Source of the DNA: Vibrio jasicida CAIM 1864 = LMG 25398
GTDB taxonomy: Bacteria; Pseudomonadota; Gammaproteobacteria; Enterobacterales; Vibrionaceae
Reading direction: 5' to 3'
Assembly (NCBI RefSeq): GCF_000400365.1
Contig: NZ_BAOG01000003.1
Location: 1-64,000, forward strand
Length of the DNA: 64,000 nucleotides
Of the stretch, positions 45,218 through 54,599 are shown in pieces (position 1 is the first letter of the stretch; each line of letters opens with the position of its first letter). Under the pieces are notes generated by a model, which saw only the letters and a program-made list of their open reading frames with translations, ran no database searches and had not been told where the DNA came from. Both the position numbers and the translations under genes were made by a program.

Positions 45218-45715
45218 TTATTCACCAAAGCTACTGCGTCGTTTTGCCATAGCGTTCAAAATGGCTTCGGAATCTAGAATTGCAGTCCATGATAAAAGGT
45301 TATCGTCGTTTTCTATCATGAAAGCAGTCAGTTGCGACACAAGCGCCTCTCGAAGCGCTTCGCCTTTCCAAGGCTTTGCGATGTAGTAGTCTAAACTGGC
45401 GTGGTTCACCGCTTCTACGGTATCTTCTAGCCCAGCTTGTCCTGTGAGCAGAATTTTACGTGCAGATCGAGTGTCGCTATTTTGACTCAACTCAATCAAA
45501 AAGCTGATGCCAGTTTGTTCTGGCATAATATGGTCGCAAAGAATGAGAGCCAAACGAACGCCTTCGTCGGTCATTTCTTCAATCACCTGTTTCGCTTCTG
45601 TGACAGACTCTGCACCCTCGACAACAAAGTTATCTTCAAAGGGCATGAGATCTTGAAGGACACTATCCAAGACTTCTCTTTCGTCATCCACGCACAAAAT
45701 CAGATATTTCGTCAT
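45218..45715 (-). CDS. Stand-alone receiver protein paired with the next kinase
   Basis: 165 residues: a complete receiver domain with acidic pair DD at residues 10-11 (LCVDDEREVL), phospho-acceptor Asp 61 (ILCDHIMPEQTG), Thr/Ser in LLTGQ and Lys in YYIAKPWKG, then a helical tail (LTAFMIENDDNLLSWTAILDSE) of about 40 residues with no output domain. The kinase gene upstream ends inside its start (ATGA overlap), so they are coupled. The kinase's own N-terminus is a copy of this protein including the tail, but with Ser at position 61. Confidence 0.92.
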   Translation of the reverse strand: MTKYLILCVDDEREVLDSVLQDLMPFEDNFVVEGAESVTEAKQVIEEMTDEGVRLALILCDHIMPEQTGISFLIELSQNSDTRSARKILLTGQAGLEDTVEAVNHASLDYYIAKPWKGEALREALVSQLTAFMIENDDNLLSWTAILDSEAILNAMAKRRSSFGE

Positions 45716-47652
45716 GTTTCATCTCCTTCTGATGTGATAGGCAGCCAAACTTTCATGCAGGTGAAATGGTTCAACTCTGAATCCACTTCAATCCAACCAT
45801 TGTGGCTTGCCACGATTTGCTGGCAAATTGAAAGCCCGATACCTAAGCCAAAGTTACCTTCTTTCTTTGTTGTAAAGTTAAGTTCGAAAATCGCTTTCTT
45901 CTGTTGTTCAGGAATGCCGCATCCGTTGTCTTTAAACGAAATCACAGCATAAGGTTGATGGTTTTTTTCGATTAGTTGCGACTGAATGCTGAGTCTCCCT
46001 TTTTCTGGGAATGCGTCAATTGCGTTGGAAATGAGGTTTGTCCACACTTGTTGTAACGCGATAGGCTGACACAACGTGTTGGGTAAGCTCGCATAATCTG
46101 TCGCGACCTGATGCAATTTGAGGCGATTCTCGAAGATGACCAATGTATCTTCTATGCCTTCATGAAGGTCAGCATAGTGTAGTGTTTCATCATCTGAACG
46201 AGCGTAACCTTTTAAGCTCTTAACCATGTCGGCAATACGGGCGGCGCAGACGTTAATCGAGCGAAGTGATGCGCCTACTTGGTGATATTGTTCTAACGTT
46301 CCCAATGAGCGCAGTGACGCCGGTTCTTGGCGATTGAGTTTGTCGATGAAGGCCAAGTCTGATTCTAATCCTAGATTGACCACTTTTTTCCCTAAAGCGC
46401 GGTCGGGTAGGTAATGGTTGAGTTGTTTCACTCTTTCCCTAAGTTCTGCTGTTGAGGCCGGCTTGGCTTTTTGGGCATGAATGAGCAGTTCTACGCCTTT
46501 TTCTTGAATGTCGTCGGTTGGGAGTTTGGTGAGTAATTCTTCCAGCGTATGGGTTAGATTTTCGACGCCACGCAATATCGCAGCGATTGGGTTATTGAGC
46601 TCGTGCGCTACGCCTGCGACTAATTGGCCGAGCATGGCCATCTTCTCACGTTCAATTAATTGTTGATGAGCAGACTCTAATGATTCTAAGGTTTTTTGTA
46701 GCTTCAACTTGGTATTGATACTGCGTTGTAATCGGCGGTTAAAGTGGCGAAGGAGCAAATTAGTAAACAGTGGTAGCAAATTAGAATCACTCTGCATCAC
46801 CTTACGGAACACTTTTCTGTCCAGTTTTATGACTTCTGTTTTGGTCAGTGTTAACGCTGTCGAGAAGGAGCTTTCTCCAGTAACAAACGACATGCCACCT
46901 ACGATGTTGCCTTTTGAGTGACGAACGACCTCACGTTGCATGCCAAGTTCGTCTCGCTTATAAAGCGCAACCTCGCCACTGGTGATAAACCATAGAAAGC
47001 TGTTTGGCTCTCCCTCTACCGTTAGTAAGTGTTCGGGTGAGTAGGTTCGGCATGCTTCGCTATCGTCATCTTGGGTGAAAAAATATTGCAACGCGCTAAT
47101 CACTTGCTCTGCCAATTCACTATCAGAGAGGGCATGGTAATCATTCAAAAAGCCCGCCTGATAGTTACTCATTTGGTTTTCAATATGCGCACGTAACAAC
47201 TTGTGCTGATCGAGAATTTGGCTATAGCTGAGCAAATCTTCTTTGTCGTGACGAAGGATAAATTGAGTCAATTCTTTTTGGGCAGTATTGAAAAGAACTT
47301 TATCGGGTAGAGGTTTGGTCAAGCAGTGGTCGAGACGCCCTTCGTTTACCGCCGTTAAAATAGCTTCGATATCGGATGAACAACTGATCAGTATTCTCCG
47401 AGCGTTTTGCGTGTGAGGTTTTCGGTCTAGACCGATAAGAAAATCAACACCATTAAAGTGTGCGTGGTGACTCGCGATGACTAGAGCGACGGTTTGCTCT
47501 CTTTCTTCTAGGTATTCGAGTGCGCTCTGCGCTTCTTCTATGGATTCGACAGAGAGAATATCAAATTTGCTTGAAAAGGCGGACAACTCCAATCGAAATT
47601 GCTCAGCACTGATAGGATTATTGTCGAGGCACAATACAGCGTAACGGTTCAC
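45712..47652 (-). CDS. Histidine kinase with pseudo-receiver and cNMP-binding-like domain
   Basis: 646 residues from GTG 47652 (GGAG 11 bases upstream); a TTG 15 codons earlier is the other choice. Residues 1-165: receiver-like, with LCLDNNP but IASHHAHFNG where Ser 61 replaces the phospho-acceptor Asp. About 190-325: cyclic-nucleotide-binding-like fold (LTVEGEPNSFLWFITSGEVALYKRD in two parts, IVGGMSFVTGES). About 345-646: kinase with His in VAGVAHELNNPIAAIL, N box WTNLISNAIDAFPEKG, DNGCGIP and FGLGIGLSI. No membrane helices, so it is a cytoplasmic sensor. Ligand unknown. Confidence 0.9.
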   Translation of the reverse strand: MNRYAVLCLDNNPISAEQFRLELSAFSSKFDILSVESIEEAQSALEYLEEREQTVALVIASHHAHFNGVDFLIGLDRKPHTQNARRILISCSSDIEAILTAVNEGRLDHCLTKPLPDKVLFNTAQKELTQFILRHDKEDLLSYSQILDQHKLLRAHIENQMSNYQAGFLNDYHALSDSELAEQVISALQYFFTQDDDSEACRTYSPEHLLTVEGEPNSFLWFITSGEVALYKRDELGMQREVVRHSKGNIVGGMSFVTGESSFSTALTLTKTEVIKLDRKVFRKVMQSDSNLLPLFTNLLLRHFNRRLQRSINTKLKLQKTLESLESAHQQLIEREKMAMLGQLVAGVAHELNNPIAAILRGVENLTHTLEELLTKLPTDDIQEKGVELLIHAQKAKPASTAELRERVKQLNHYLPDRALGKKVVNLGLESDLAFIDKLNRQEPASLRSLGTLEQYHQVGASLRSINVCAARIADMVKSLKGYARSDDETLHYADLHEGIEDTLVIFENRLKLHQVATDYASLPNTLCQPIALQQVWTNLISNAIDAFPEKGRLSIQSQLIEKNHQPYAVISFKDNGCGIPEQQKKAIFELNFTTKKEGNFGLGIGLSICQQIVASHNGWIEVDSELNHFTCMKVWLPITSEGDET

Positions 47653-47837
47653 AGGTGTTTGAGCTCCGGTTAAAACTTGGCACAAACAACATATCAATTA
47701 AACACCGCAATGGTTGAGAGCTGAGTATTGTTCTCGATTAATGAACTAAAATAACCATCAATAGTCTGATTTAACTCAATGTTTTATCCGCTTAGGGTTT
47801 GGGTTAGACTGAGCACAAATACTCAATAAGTGATGTT

Positions 47838-49100
47838 ATGGAAAATCTTAAAAAAATAGGTGCCATCGGTGGTGCCATTTCTCTTGCGCTTTGTTGGCCA
47901 CTTGCGGTTGGGCAGATTGGTCAAACCATAATTGAAGATGGTATTGCAAACATGAATGATGACATGGTGAAGGGCGAGATCGTGAAATACGACCGCGGTT
48001 ACCTCTCTTCGGTTGTCCTTACTCGTTACACCGTGGTTGACCCAGATATCAAAACTCAACTTGAGCGTGATGGTTTGCCAACAACTTTCGATGTTACGAG
48101 TGACTTATCTCACGGTTTAACCAGCCTTACGGCGGACTCTAAGCTGGTGGACGCTGATTTCCTACCACTTACGATGCACAGTAAAACCCAACTAAACGGT
48201 AATACTGCCTTTACCTTAGATTTGGATAGCTGGAACTATCAAAACGATGCTCAAGGAATGTCATTATCGACGAGCCCATTACAAATCACTGGTGACGTGA
48301 CGGTGCTTGGTGATCTGAACTATCAAGTTTCAGTGCCTTCAGTACAAGTGGATTTTGAAAACGGCGAAGAAATTCATTTAACCGAACTGACTGGTCAAGG
48401 GAAAGGTAAGCAAGCAAAGGGGTACTGGTTAGGCGAACAAACGTTCTCATTGCAGAAGCTGGATGTCGTTGATGCGCAACTTGCTCCGATGTTTATGATT
48501 GAGAACGCGACATACAACGGTAACACTTCTCTTAATGAAACTGGCGACAAACTCAACAGTAAATTGAACCTAGAAGCCAACCAACTGCGTTTGACGGATG
48601 GGACAGATGTCGACAACTTTAAGTTGGACTTTTCAATCGCCGATGTTGACAGCCAATCGTTTGATCAGATTATGTCTATCTATCAAAACTCGCCAATGCT
48701 AGATGAGCAAGAAATCCAAACGTTACTTCCTCACATTGATACGTTGTTTAGCAAGGGCTTTAAATTGTCAGTGAATGAGCTTTCTCTTGCGTTTGGTGAA
48801 GGTAAATTCCGTAACGAATGGCAATTGTCTGTACCAGAAGGAACGGATAATATCACTCAAGACCCAATGAAGTTAATGACGGCAACAAGTGGTTCGTTAA
48901 GCACTTATTTCTCTGATGAGCTTGTGGATCTTTACCCATTCATCCAAGAAAGCGTGGATGAGCTGATGGTGATGGAACTTATCGAGAAAAAAGACAACGG
49001 CTACCAATTGAAAGCACAAATTTCTGATGGGAAACTGAAGTTCGAAAATGGACAAGAGTTTCCTTTAATCGCGTTGCTTATGCCTGCGTTGATGCAATAG
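47838..49100 (+). CDS. YdgA-like DUF945 family protein
   Basis: 420 residues. An N-terminal hydrophobic segment (IGAIGGAISLALCWPLAVGQ) is a signal or anchor. The rest is DUF945: VKGEIVKYDRGYLSSVVLTR is the conserved block after the anchor (a G-W/Y-x-S turn), with long beta-rich repeats and DTLFSKGFKLSVNEL late. E. coli YdgA is an inner-membrane-anchored protein without a fixed function. The gene is divergent from the histidine kinase gene and has its own terminator. Confidence 0.85.
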   Translation: MENLKKIGAIGGAISLALCWPLAVGQIGQTIIEDGIANMNDDMVKGEIVKYDRGYLSSVVLTRYTVVDPDIKTQLERDGLPTTFDVTSDLSHGLTSLTADSKLVDADFLPLTMHSKTQLNGNTAFTLDLDSWNYQNDAQGMSLSTSPLQITGDVTVLGDLNYQVSVPSVQVDFENGEEIHLTELTGQGKGKQAKGYWLGEQTFSLQKLDVVDAQLAPMFMIENATYNGNTSLNETGDKLNSKLNLEANQLRLTDGTDVDNFKLDFSIADVDSQSFDQIMSIYQNSPMLDEQEIQTLLPHIDTLFSKGFKLSVNELSLAFGEGKFRNEWQLSVPEGTDNITQDPMKLMTATSGSLSTYFSDELVDLYPFIQESVDELMVMELIEKKDNGYQLKAQISDGKLKFENGQEFPLIALLMPALMQ

Positions 49101-49138
49101 GCAAGTTTACAACGTAAGTTTTTAGCTTTTTCAGATTA

Positions 49139-49170
49139 AAAAGAGGTCGTAAGACCTCTTTTGTTGTTTT
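49139..49170 (+). terminator. Intrinsic terminator of the DUF945 gene
   Basis: AAAAGAGGTC (49139-49148) / GACCTCTTTT (49153-49162) followed by GTTGTTTTT. Confidence 0.88.
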
Positions 49171-49231
49171 TATCCCCACGAAAACATGATATTAATTTCG
49201 TCATACTTACTTAGCAGGAGCAATGAGCATC

Positions 49232-50326
49232 ATGGAACAAAATACGGACAACGTATTTAACTTCAGTGCAGGGCCAGCAGGTCTGCCAAAAGCAGTCATG
49301 CAGCAAGCACAAAAGGAGCTAATTAATTGGCAAGATCTTGGAACTTCAGTGATGGAAATCAGTCACCGTAGTAAAGAGTTCATCAAGGTTGCGGAAGAAG
49401 CAGAGCAAGACCTTCGTGATCTTCTTAATATCCCAAGTAACTACAAAGTACTGTTTTGCCAAGGTGGTGCTCGTGCTCAGTTTGCCGCTGTTCCGCTTAA
49501 TCTATTAGGTGATGCAGAAACTGCGACTTACATCGATGGTGGCTACTGGGCTGAAAGTGCAGTGGCAGAAGCCAAAAAATACTGTGAACCAGATGTTTTC
49601 AACGCGAAGACAGTGATTGATGGCAAAACGGCCGTACTATCTGCAACAGAGTGGAAAATTGCCCCTGACGCAGCGTATGTGCATTTCTGTCCCAACGAGA
49701 CCATTGATGGTATTGAAATTAATGATCTACCAGTGACCGACAAACCGATTGTTGCGGATATGTCTTCAACGATTCTCTCGCGAGAAATTGACGTATCGAA
49801 ATACGCTGTGATTTATGCGGGCGCGCAAAAGAACATCGGCCCATCAGGAATCGCGATTGCTATTGTTCGTGATGATCTGCTTGGTCTAGCGAAAGAAGTA
49901 CTACCAAGCATTTTGGACTACAAAGTGCTGGCAGAAAAAGAGTCTATGTTCAACACACCCCCGACGTTTGCTTGGTATTTATCTGGTCTAGTTTTCAAAT
50001 GGCTAAAAGCGCAGGGTGGTGTTAAAGCTATTGAACAAGTGAACCGTGAGAAAGCGGCGCTGCTTTATGATTACATCGACCAGTCTGATTTTTACCGTAA
50101 CGGTGTGCATCCAGAGAACCGCTCTTTAATGAACGTACCATTCCAACTGGCAAAGCCAGAGTTAGACGGAACATTCCTTGAATTAGCGGACGCTAAAGGT
50201 TTAAAAGCACTAAAAGGGCACCGCGCGGTTGGCGGTATGCGTGCTTCAATTTATAACGCAATGCCGTTAGAAGGTGTGCAAGCGTTGGTCGACTTTATGC
50301 GCAACTTTGAGCAAGAGTATGCTTAA
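49232..50326 (+). CDS. serC: Phosphoserine aminotransferase
   Basis: 364 residues from ATG 49232, which stands 11 bases after AGGAG; ATG 49223 is too close to it. SerC features: [43 protein letters not shown], and the PLP Lys in [14 protein letters not shown]. It makes phosphoserine in the serine pathway and the matching step of pyridoxal phosphate synthesis. In E. coli serC leads an operon with aroA; here a terminator follows and the next gene is a solute-binding protein. Confidence 0.96.
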   Translation: MEQNTDNVFNFSAGPAGLPKAVMQQAQKELINWQDLGTSVMEISHRSKEFIKVAEEAEQDLRDLLNIPSNYKVLFCQGGARAQFAAVPLNLLGDAETATYIDGGYWAESAVAEAKKYCEPDVFNAKTVIDGKTAVLSATEWKIAPDAAYVHFCPNETIDGIEINDLPVTDKPIVADMSSTILSREIDVSKYAVIYAGAQKNIGPSGIAIAIVRDDLLGLAKEVLPSILDYKVLAEKESMFNTPPTFAWYLSGLVFKWLKAQGGVKAIEQVNREKAALLYDYIDQSDFYRNGVHPENRSLMNVPFQLAKPELDGTFLELADAKGLKALKGHRAVGGMRASIYNAMPLEGVQALVDFMRNFEQEYA

Positions 50327-50350
50327 TCCAGACCTGTGATATAATCCTCC

Positions 50351-50376
50351 AAAGCGTCGCAATAGCGGCGCTTTTT
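50351..50376 (+). terminator. Intrinsic terminator of serC
   Basis: AAAGCGTCGC / GCGGCGCTTT (one G-U pair) around AATA, then TT. Confidence 0.88.
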
Positions 50377-50490
50377 ACTTTCTACAAGATCGTTTTCTAA
50401 TGGAATCATTCGCACAGAACCATTGGACGGTTTTGAATAACCAACATTGGTTCGCTATCTTTGTAACACCATCTATTTTCGAGAATTCTA

Positions 50491-51663
50491 GTGAGAAACC
50501 TCTGCTTAACCTTACTGCTTTGCTTCTCTAACCTGACTGTTGCTCAGGAGATCCAAGTATGGAGCGGCATTGAATATTCAACGGTTGCTGAAATCAACGA
50601 ACGTTTTGAAGAGCAAACAGGAAACACATTGGCGATCAGAGAGTTTGATGTAAACAACATCCGCTCTGAATTGTTATTGGCCAAGCAAACTGGCATTACC
50701 GTACCGGATGTCATTTGGGTGCCGTCAGACTTCCTTGGGCTGCATGACTACTTTGACTTGGCTAAGATTCCTAGCAGTTGGATAGAAGAAAAGAGCATTG
50801 AGCCCAAAGCTCTGGAATTGGTAACGGTAGATAATGCCATTTATGGTGTGCCTTTAGGTTTGGGTAACCACCTTGTGTTGTACGTAAACACTAAATTGAC
50901 CCAAGAGCTCCAACCTACGTGGGAAAAATTGTTGGAAGAGGCTAAGAAGGGGCAATCCTCACTCGCGATGCAATATCCAAACATGTACTTTTTAATGTCG
51001 TTTGTACCTATGTTTTCGGAGCATCGCTCAAAACCGGTGACCGATATTGATGTTGGTGCGCTAGCGGCGGCGCTTAGATTTTATGGTGAGTTGCCCCAAG
51101 AAGGAGTTGTCAAAGATAACTACTCTCAAGAGCAAGCTCGCCAGCAGTTTATTGAAGGGGAAGTTGCCTATCTTATCGATGGTGATTGGGCTCTGGGCGA
51201 GCTAAAACAACATTTTTCTAAAGAACTGAAAATCAGCAGTTTGCCTACTTACAACAATCATCACATGCATTCTTTAAGTGGTGGTAAAGTGTTGGCGTTT
51301 AACGAGGAGGCGATGGCCAACCCTGCCAAGCAGAAAGCCATGCGAACCTTGGCGATGATTGTACAAAAACCAGAGTTTATTGAAGATGTGATCATCAACC
51401 AAAACTTGATTTCTACTAATCGTTCTATCAATCGCAAGTGGTATGACTCTGACACCACCTATTACAGTGACTTGTATGAAGAGCTAACGCCCGCTTATGC
51501 TATGCCGAGTACGGTGGAAATGGCGGTCACATGGGAGGCCTTGATTCGTGGCTACAAGCGTTTTAAAGCTGGAATGCCAGCAGAAAGCGCCGCTGAGTTT
51601 GTGGTTGAATTTATCCAAAAGCATTCCGAGCATATCCATAAAAGCAGGAAGTCTTCATCATGA
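50491..51663 (+). CDS. Periplasmic solute-binding protein (MalE-like) paired with a diguanylate cyclase
   Basis: 390 residues from GTG 50491 with GAGA upstream. Signal peptide ends LTVA-QE. The mature part is a family 1 extracellular solute-binding protein: QVWSGIEYSTVAEINERFEE, VPDVIWVPSDF, YGVPLGLGNHLVLYVNTKL, FIEGEVAYLIDGDW. This is the sugar (maltose type) class. No permease or ATPase is next to it; instead its stop overlaps the start of a membrane diguanylate cyclase (ATGA). It is likely a ligand receptor feeding the sensor domain of that enzyme, as NspS does for MbaA. Confidence 0.88.
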   Translation: MRNLCLTLLLCFSNLTVAQEIQVWSGIEYSTVAEINERFEEQTGNTLAIREFDVNNIRSELLLAKQTGITVPDVIWVPSDFLGLHDYFDLAKIPSSWIEEKSIEPKALELVTVDNAIYGVPLGLGNHLVLYVNTKLTQELQPTWEKLLEEAKKGQSSLAMQYPNMYFLMSFVPMFSEHRSKPVTDIDVGALAAALRFYGELPQEGVVKDNYSQEQARQQFIEGEVAYLIDGDWALGELKQHFSKELKISSLPTYNNHHMHSLSGGKVLAFNEEAMANPAKQKAMRTLAMIVQKPEFIEDVIINQNLISTNRSINRKWYDSDTTYYSDLYEELTPAYAMPSTVEMAVTWEALIRGYKRFKAGMPAESAAEFVVEFIQKHSEHIHKSRKSSS

Positions 51664-53618
51664 TCAGTTTGCGTAATATCTTAACGTTGATCGTGGTGCT
51701 CGGATCGTTGTTACCTGCTTATTGGGTAGGTACTAGCATGATTGATAAACACCAAGCAGATTTGTTAGTGCAAAAAGAAATCAAGCTAGAGAATACCAAT
51801 CAAGGTATTCAGAAAACCGTCAAAGAAGACCTTACCTTCATTGCCAATTTAACGCGTTGGTACTCGAAAGATCGCCTGTTAGTTCAGGGGATGGATAACG
51901 TTCTTTACTCGAGCATCATTTGGCAAATGATTGAAACCTTTGAAGAGTTGGCGACCAACGTCAGTACTACGTACATCATAGACAAAAACTGGCAGCCGAT
52001 GTATGAGAGCAACGGGTCAGTTTACCATCTGGAAAACAGTAAGTTATTAGAAAAAATACGCGCAGCAGATGCGGTATACAAACAAGGGAAAATGTTTCAT
52101 ACCACCTATTTTGATGAAGGCTTGGTACTCAAAGGTGGTCAAAGTGGTCTTGTTTTTGTGAGTCCATTGCTGCCATATACTTTGCTGCCTGATTCCGAAT
52201 ATGAACCCCAAGGTTATCTTGTTGTATTAGTGTCGTATCAGGACTTGATTCAGATATCGCAACCGTTCCTTTACGCACAAGAAAGTGTCAACTTTCATTA
52301 TGGCTCTGTCAGTCAAACGAAGGGTGATGCCTCTCGACATCTAACCAATATTGAAGTGCTGAACAACAACTTTGTTGAACCATTAGAAGTTTCGATGATT
52401 CACTCTGTGTCTAACGTAGCACGTAATCAGGAGTTGATGCAGTCTAAGCAACAGCTACTCAATATCATAATCGCAACCTTAGTGGTGACGTTATGTATCG
52501 CCGTGGTCGCGAGTCGCTGGCTTACGCGTCCGATTCGAGAGATGGAAATCGTCGTACGCAGTTTTAAAAACAACACTCGCCCAGACTTACGACCAAAACG
52601 TTTTCAATTTAAAGAGTTCCGCCAACTGATGAACTTGTTAGATTCGTTGTGGTTACAATTGACCAACCACATGGATGAATTGGAAATTCGTAACCAAGAT
52701 TTACGGAAAGCTAACCAGCAAGTGCAGGATACCAATGCTCAGCTCGCCAATTTTAACCAAGAGTTGGAGCTCCGAGTTGAAGAGCAAACAGCGGAATTGC
52801 GTGTCAACTTAACGCGAGAAGAAGCCCACCAAGAGAAGTTAATGACTTTAATTAACTTTACCACGAGTCATGCAGGTATTGGTTATCATGCTATCCCAGG
52901 AGTGATTAACTCTGGGTTGAATCGTCTGATAACAAGTTCAGATATGCGGTTTAGTTTTAGCCATCCAAAGGGAGGGCAGATCAAAACGATGCGCTCATCC
53001 ACAGGAACCGTACTTGGTTATTTCGATTATGGTCAGTATGAGATGAATGAAGAAGAACGCATTCTGATCGAACTATTCAAAAAGCAGCTCTACTCTTGGT
53101 TGGAACTAGAAGATTTTGCTCGTCGAGACAAGCTTTCACGTTGTCTAAATAGAAAAGCATTCGATGAAGATTATGAGTTCGCTTGCCAGTCGTTGGTAAA
53201 CGGGCGATGGAAGTCAATAGCGATTATTATCATCGACATTAACGGATTAAAAATGTTGAACGATAACTATGGTCACGACCGTGGTGATTTGTTAATCGCA
53301 AAATCAACACAATTGATTAAGTCCGTATTAAAAGAGGAATTCATGCTTTACCGAATCGGTGGTGATGAATTTGCGGTGATTGCGAAAAATATTGATAGCA
53401 CGGCGCTTGATGCACTAACCCTCTCTCTAGAAGTTGCGCAAGAAGACAAGTGGATAGAACTCTCAGAACATAAGCGTCACCCAGTTAAGTTCTCAGTTGG
53501 TGGGGCATCAAGCGAGGGGACCTCTCTTGATAACTTGTTCTCCATGGCAGATGAAGCCATGTATGAGCGTAAGAGAGCGTTCTATGAGAGCACTGAAGAC
53601 GATTCAAGAAAGATGTAG
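51660..53618 (+). CDS. Membrane diguanylate cyclase with periplasmic sensor, HAMP and coiled coil
   Basis: 652 residues. Helix 1 at about 5-25, a periplasmic Cache-like region of about 240 residues, helix 2 at about 268-288, a HAMP segment with TRPIREMEIVVRSF, a long coiled coil (about 335-395), a short linking region, and a GGDEF domain with IGGDEF at about 568. The RxxD inhibitory site is missing: KEEF stands at that position. MADEAMYERKRAF closes the domain. It overlaps the solute-binding protein gene by 4 bases. Signal from the loaded binding protein to the GGDEF domain is inferred. Confidence 0.92.
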   Translation: MISLRNILTLIVVLGSLLPAYWVGTSMIDKHQADLLVQKEIKLENTNQGIQKTVKEDLTFIANLTRWYSKDRLLVQGMDNVLYSSIIWQMIETFEELATNVSTTYIIDKNWQPMYESNGSVYHLENSKLLEKIRAADAVYKQGKMFHTTYFDEGLVLKGGQSGLVFVSPLLPYTLLPDSEYEPQGYLVVLVSYQDLIQISQPFLYAQESVNFHYGSVSQTKGDASRHLTNIEVLNNNFVEPLEVSMIHSVSNVARNQELMQSKQQLLNIIIATLVVTLCIAVVASRWLTRPIREMEIVVRSFKNNTRPDLRPKRFQFKEFRQLMNLLDSLWLQLTNHMDELEIRNQDLRKANQQVQDTNAQLANFNQELELRVEEQTAELRVNLTREEAHQEKLMTLINFTTSHAGIGYHAIPGVINSGLNRLITSSDMRFSFSHPKGGQIKTMRSSTGTVLGYFDYGQYEMNEEERILIELFKKQLYSWLELEDFARRDKLSRCLNRKAFDEDYEFACQSLVNGRWKSIAIIIIDINGLKMLNDNYGHDRGDLLIAKSTQLIKSVLKEEFMLYRIGGDEFAVIAKNIDSTALDALTLSLEVAQEDKWIELSEHKRHPVKFSVGGASSEGTSLDNLFSMADEAMYERKRAFYESTEDDSRKM

Positions 53619-53640
53619 TTTCGATATACGATGAATACAT

Positions 53641-53681
53641 AAGAAAGCCCTCACTCCTTATAGGAGTGAGGGCTTTCTTTT
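53641..53681. terminator. Bidirectional intrinsic terminator
   Basis: A 16-bp stem, GAAAGCCCTCACTCCT with its complement, between the cyclase and the convergent small gene, with T runs on both sides. Confidence 0.92.
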
Positions 53682-53708
53682 TCGCCTGTTATTAATGAGG
53701 CTGCCTTG

Positions 53709-54095
53709 TCACTTTAAGTGAAGTGTCAAAGGTTTTGCTACTGCGATAGACTGAATAGGGGAGGCATCATCTAATGGGTAAGAGATACTTGAGCTGATAA
53801 TACCTGCATTGTACAGGCAATAAACAATGTCTAGTTTGATATTATTCTGCTCTAATTCAATTCCTGTAAATACGGTACCGCAATCGGCGATCTCGGTTAA
53901 GTTCAAGGCTTTTTGCAGAGATATTTTAAGTAGGCGATCTTCAGAGTCGTAGCTAAATGATCTGACCGCAAAGTCATCAATGTCGATGACTGATTGATTG
54001 TCGTCATCGGTATCGAGGAAAATCGGGTTTACTTTATCCCTGTATCGAATTGATAGCGTTCCGTGCAAATCGAATGGATAGCGAATCTTTTTCAT
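53709..54095 (-). CDS. Hypothetical protein, 128 aa
   Basis: ATG 54095 has AGGTG 7 bases upstream, so the GTG three codons earlier is not preferred. The protein starts MKKIRYPFDLHGTLSIRY and is acidic (FLDTDDDNQSVIDIDD), mostly beta in character, with no signal peptide or membrane segment. I recognise no family. It converges on the diguanylate cyclase gene and is separated from the HTH array by 500 bases, so it is probably independent of both. Confidence 0.65.
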   Translation of the reverse strand: MKKIRYPFDLHGTLSIRYRDKVNPIFLDTDDDNQSVIDIDDFAVRSFSYDSEDRLLKISLQKALNLTEIADCGTVFTGIELEQNNIKLDIVYCLYNAGIISSSISYPLDDASPIQSIAVAKPLTLHLK

Positions 54096-54599
54096 GCTTT
54101 TCACCTGTGAACAAGTCTGTTTCGCGCGTCAAAGATTGATCATAGTGATTGTATTCTGACTTTGGATAGCATCTATGAAATGAAAAAACCTTAAATTGCT
54201 AAGTAATTTTATTTTCATGCACTTACGTGAAAATTATTTAATAAACAAAGATACTATTTGTGCTTTTCACTTATTTGTAAGAGTGATTGAACTGGTACGT
54301 TATAGTAAGTTCTCTAATCAACCTTAAGCATATTAATGAATGCTAAAATGGTATTTGCCTATAAATTTATTTCAATCACAAATATGATGACGACAAATAG
54401 TGATATCAACGGACGCGGCGCAAGAAGTAAGTTGCAGCAAAAAGGCAAGAATAGAAACTTTATCGAACGTTAAAGGCTAGTGAATTTTCAAGGTCGTTGC
54501 TATTCGGAGGAAGGCCAATAACGACGAAGCAAAACGTTGTCGACATTGACCTTAACGTAGCGAAAAATTGAAGAGCTGTTTGTTATTCGATGTTTATTA
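54096..54599. other. AT-rich intergenic region with one possible small ORF
   Basis: About 500 bases between the 128-aa hypothetical protein and the last HTH gene. One plus-strand frame of 45 codons is present (54336-54473). Nothing else seen. Confidence 0.45.
54336..54473 (+). CDS. Possible small basic protein, 45 aa
   Basis: A frame of 45 codons with in-frame ATGs at 54336, 54348, 54384 and 54387. The end is basic and rich in Gly/Arg/Lys/Asn (NGRGARSKLQQKGKNRNFIE). No clear ribosome binding site precedes any of the four starts. It might be a real small nucleic-acid-binding protein or chance; only conservation would tell. Confidence 0.25.
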   Translation: MNAKMVFAYKFISITNMMTTNSDINGRGARSKLQQKGKNRNFIER

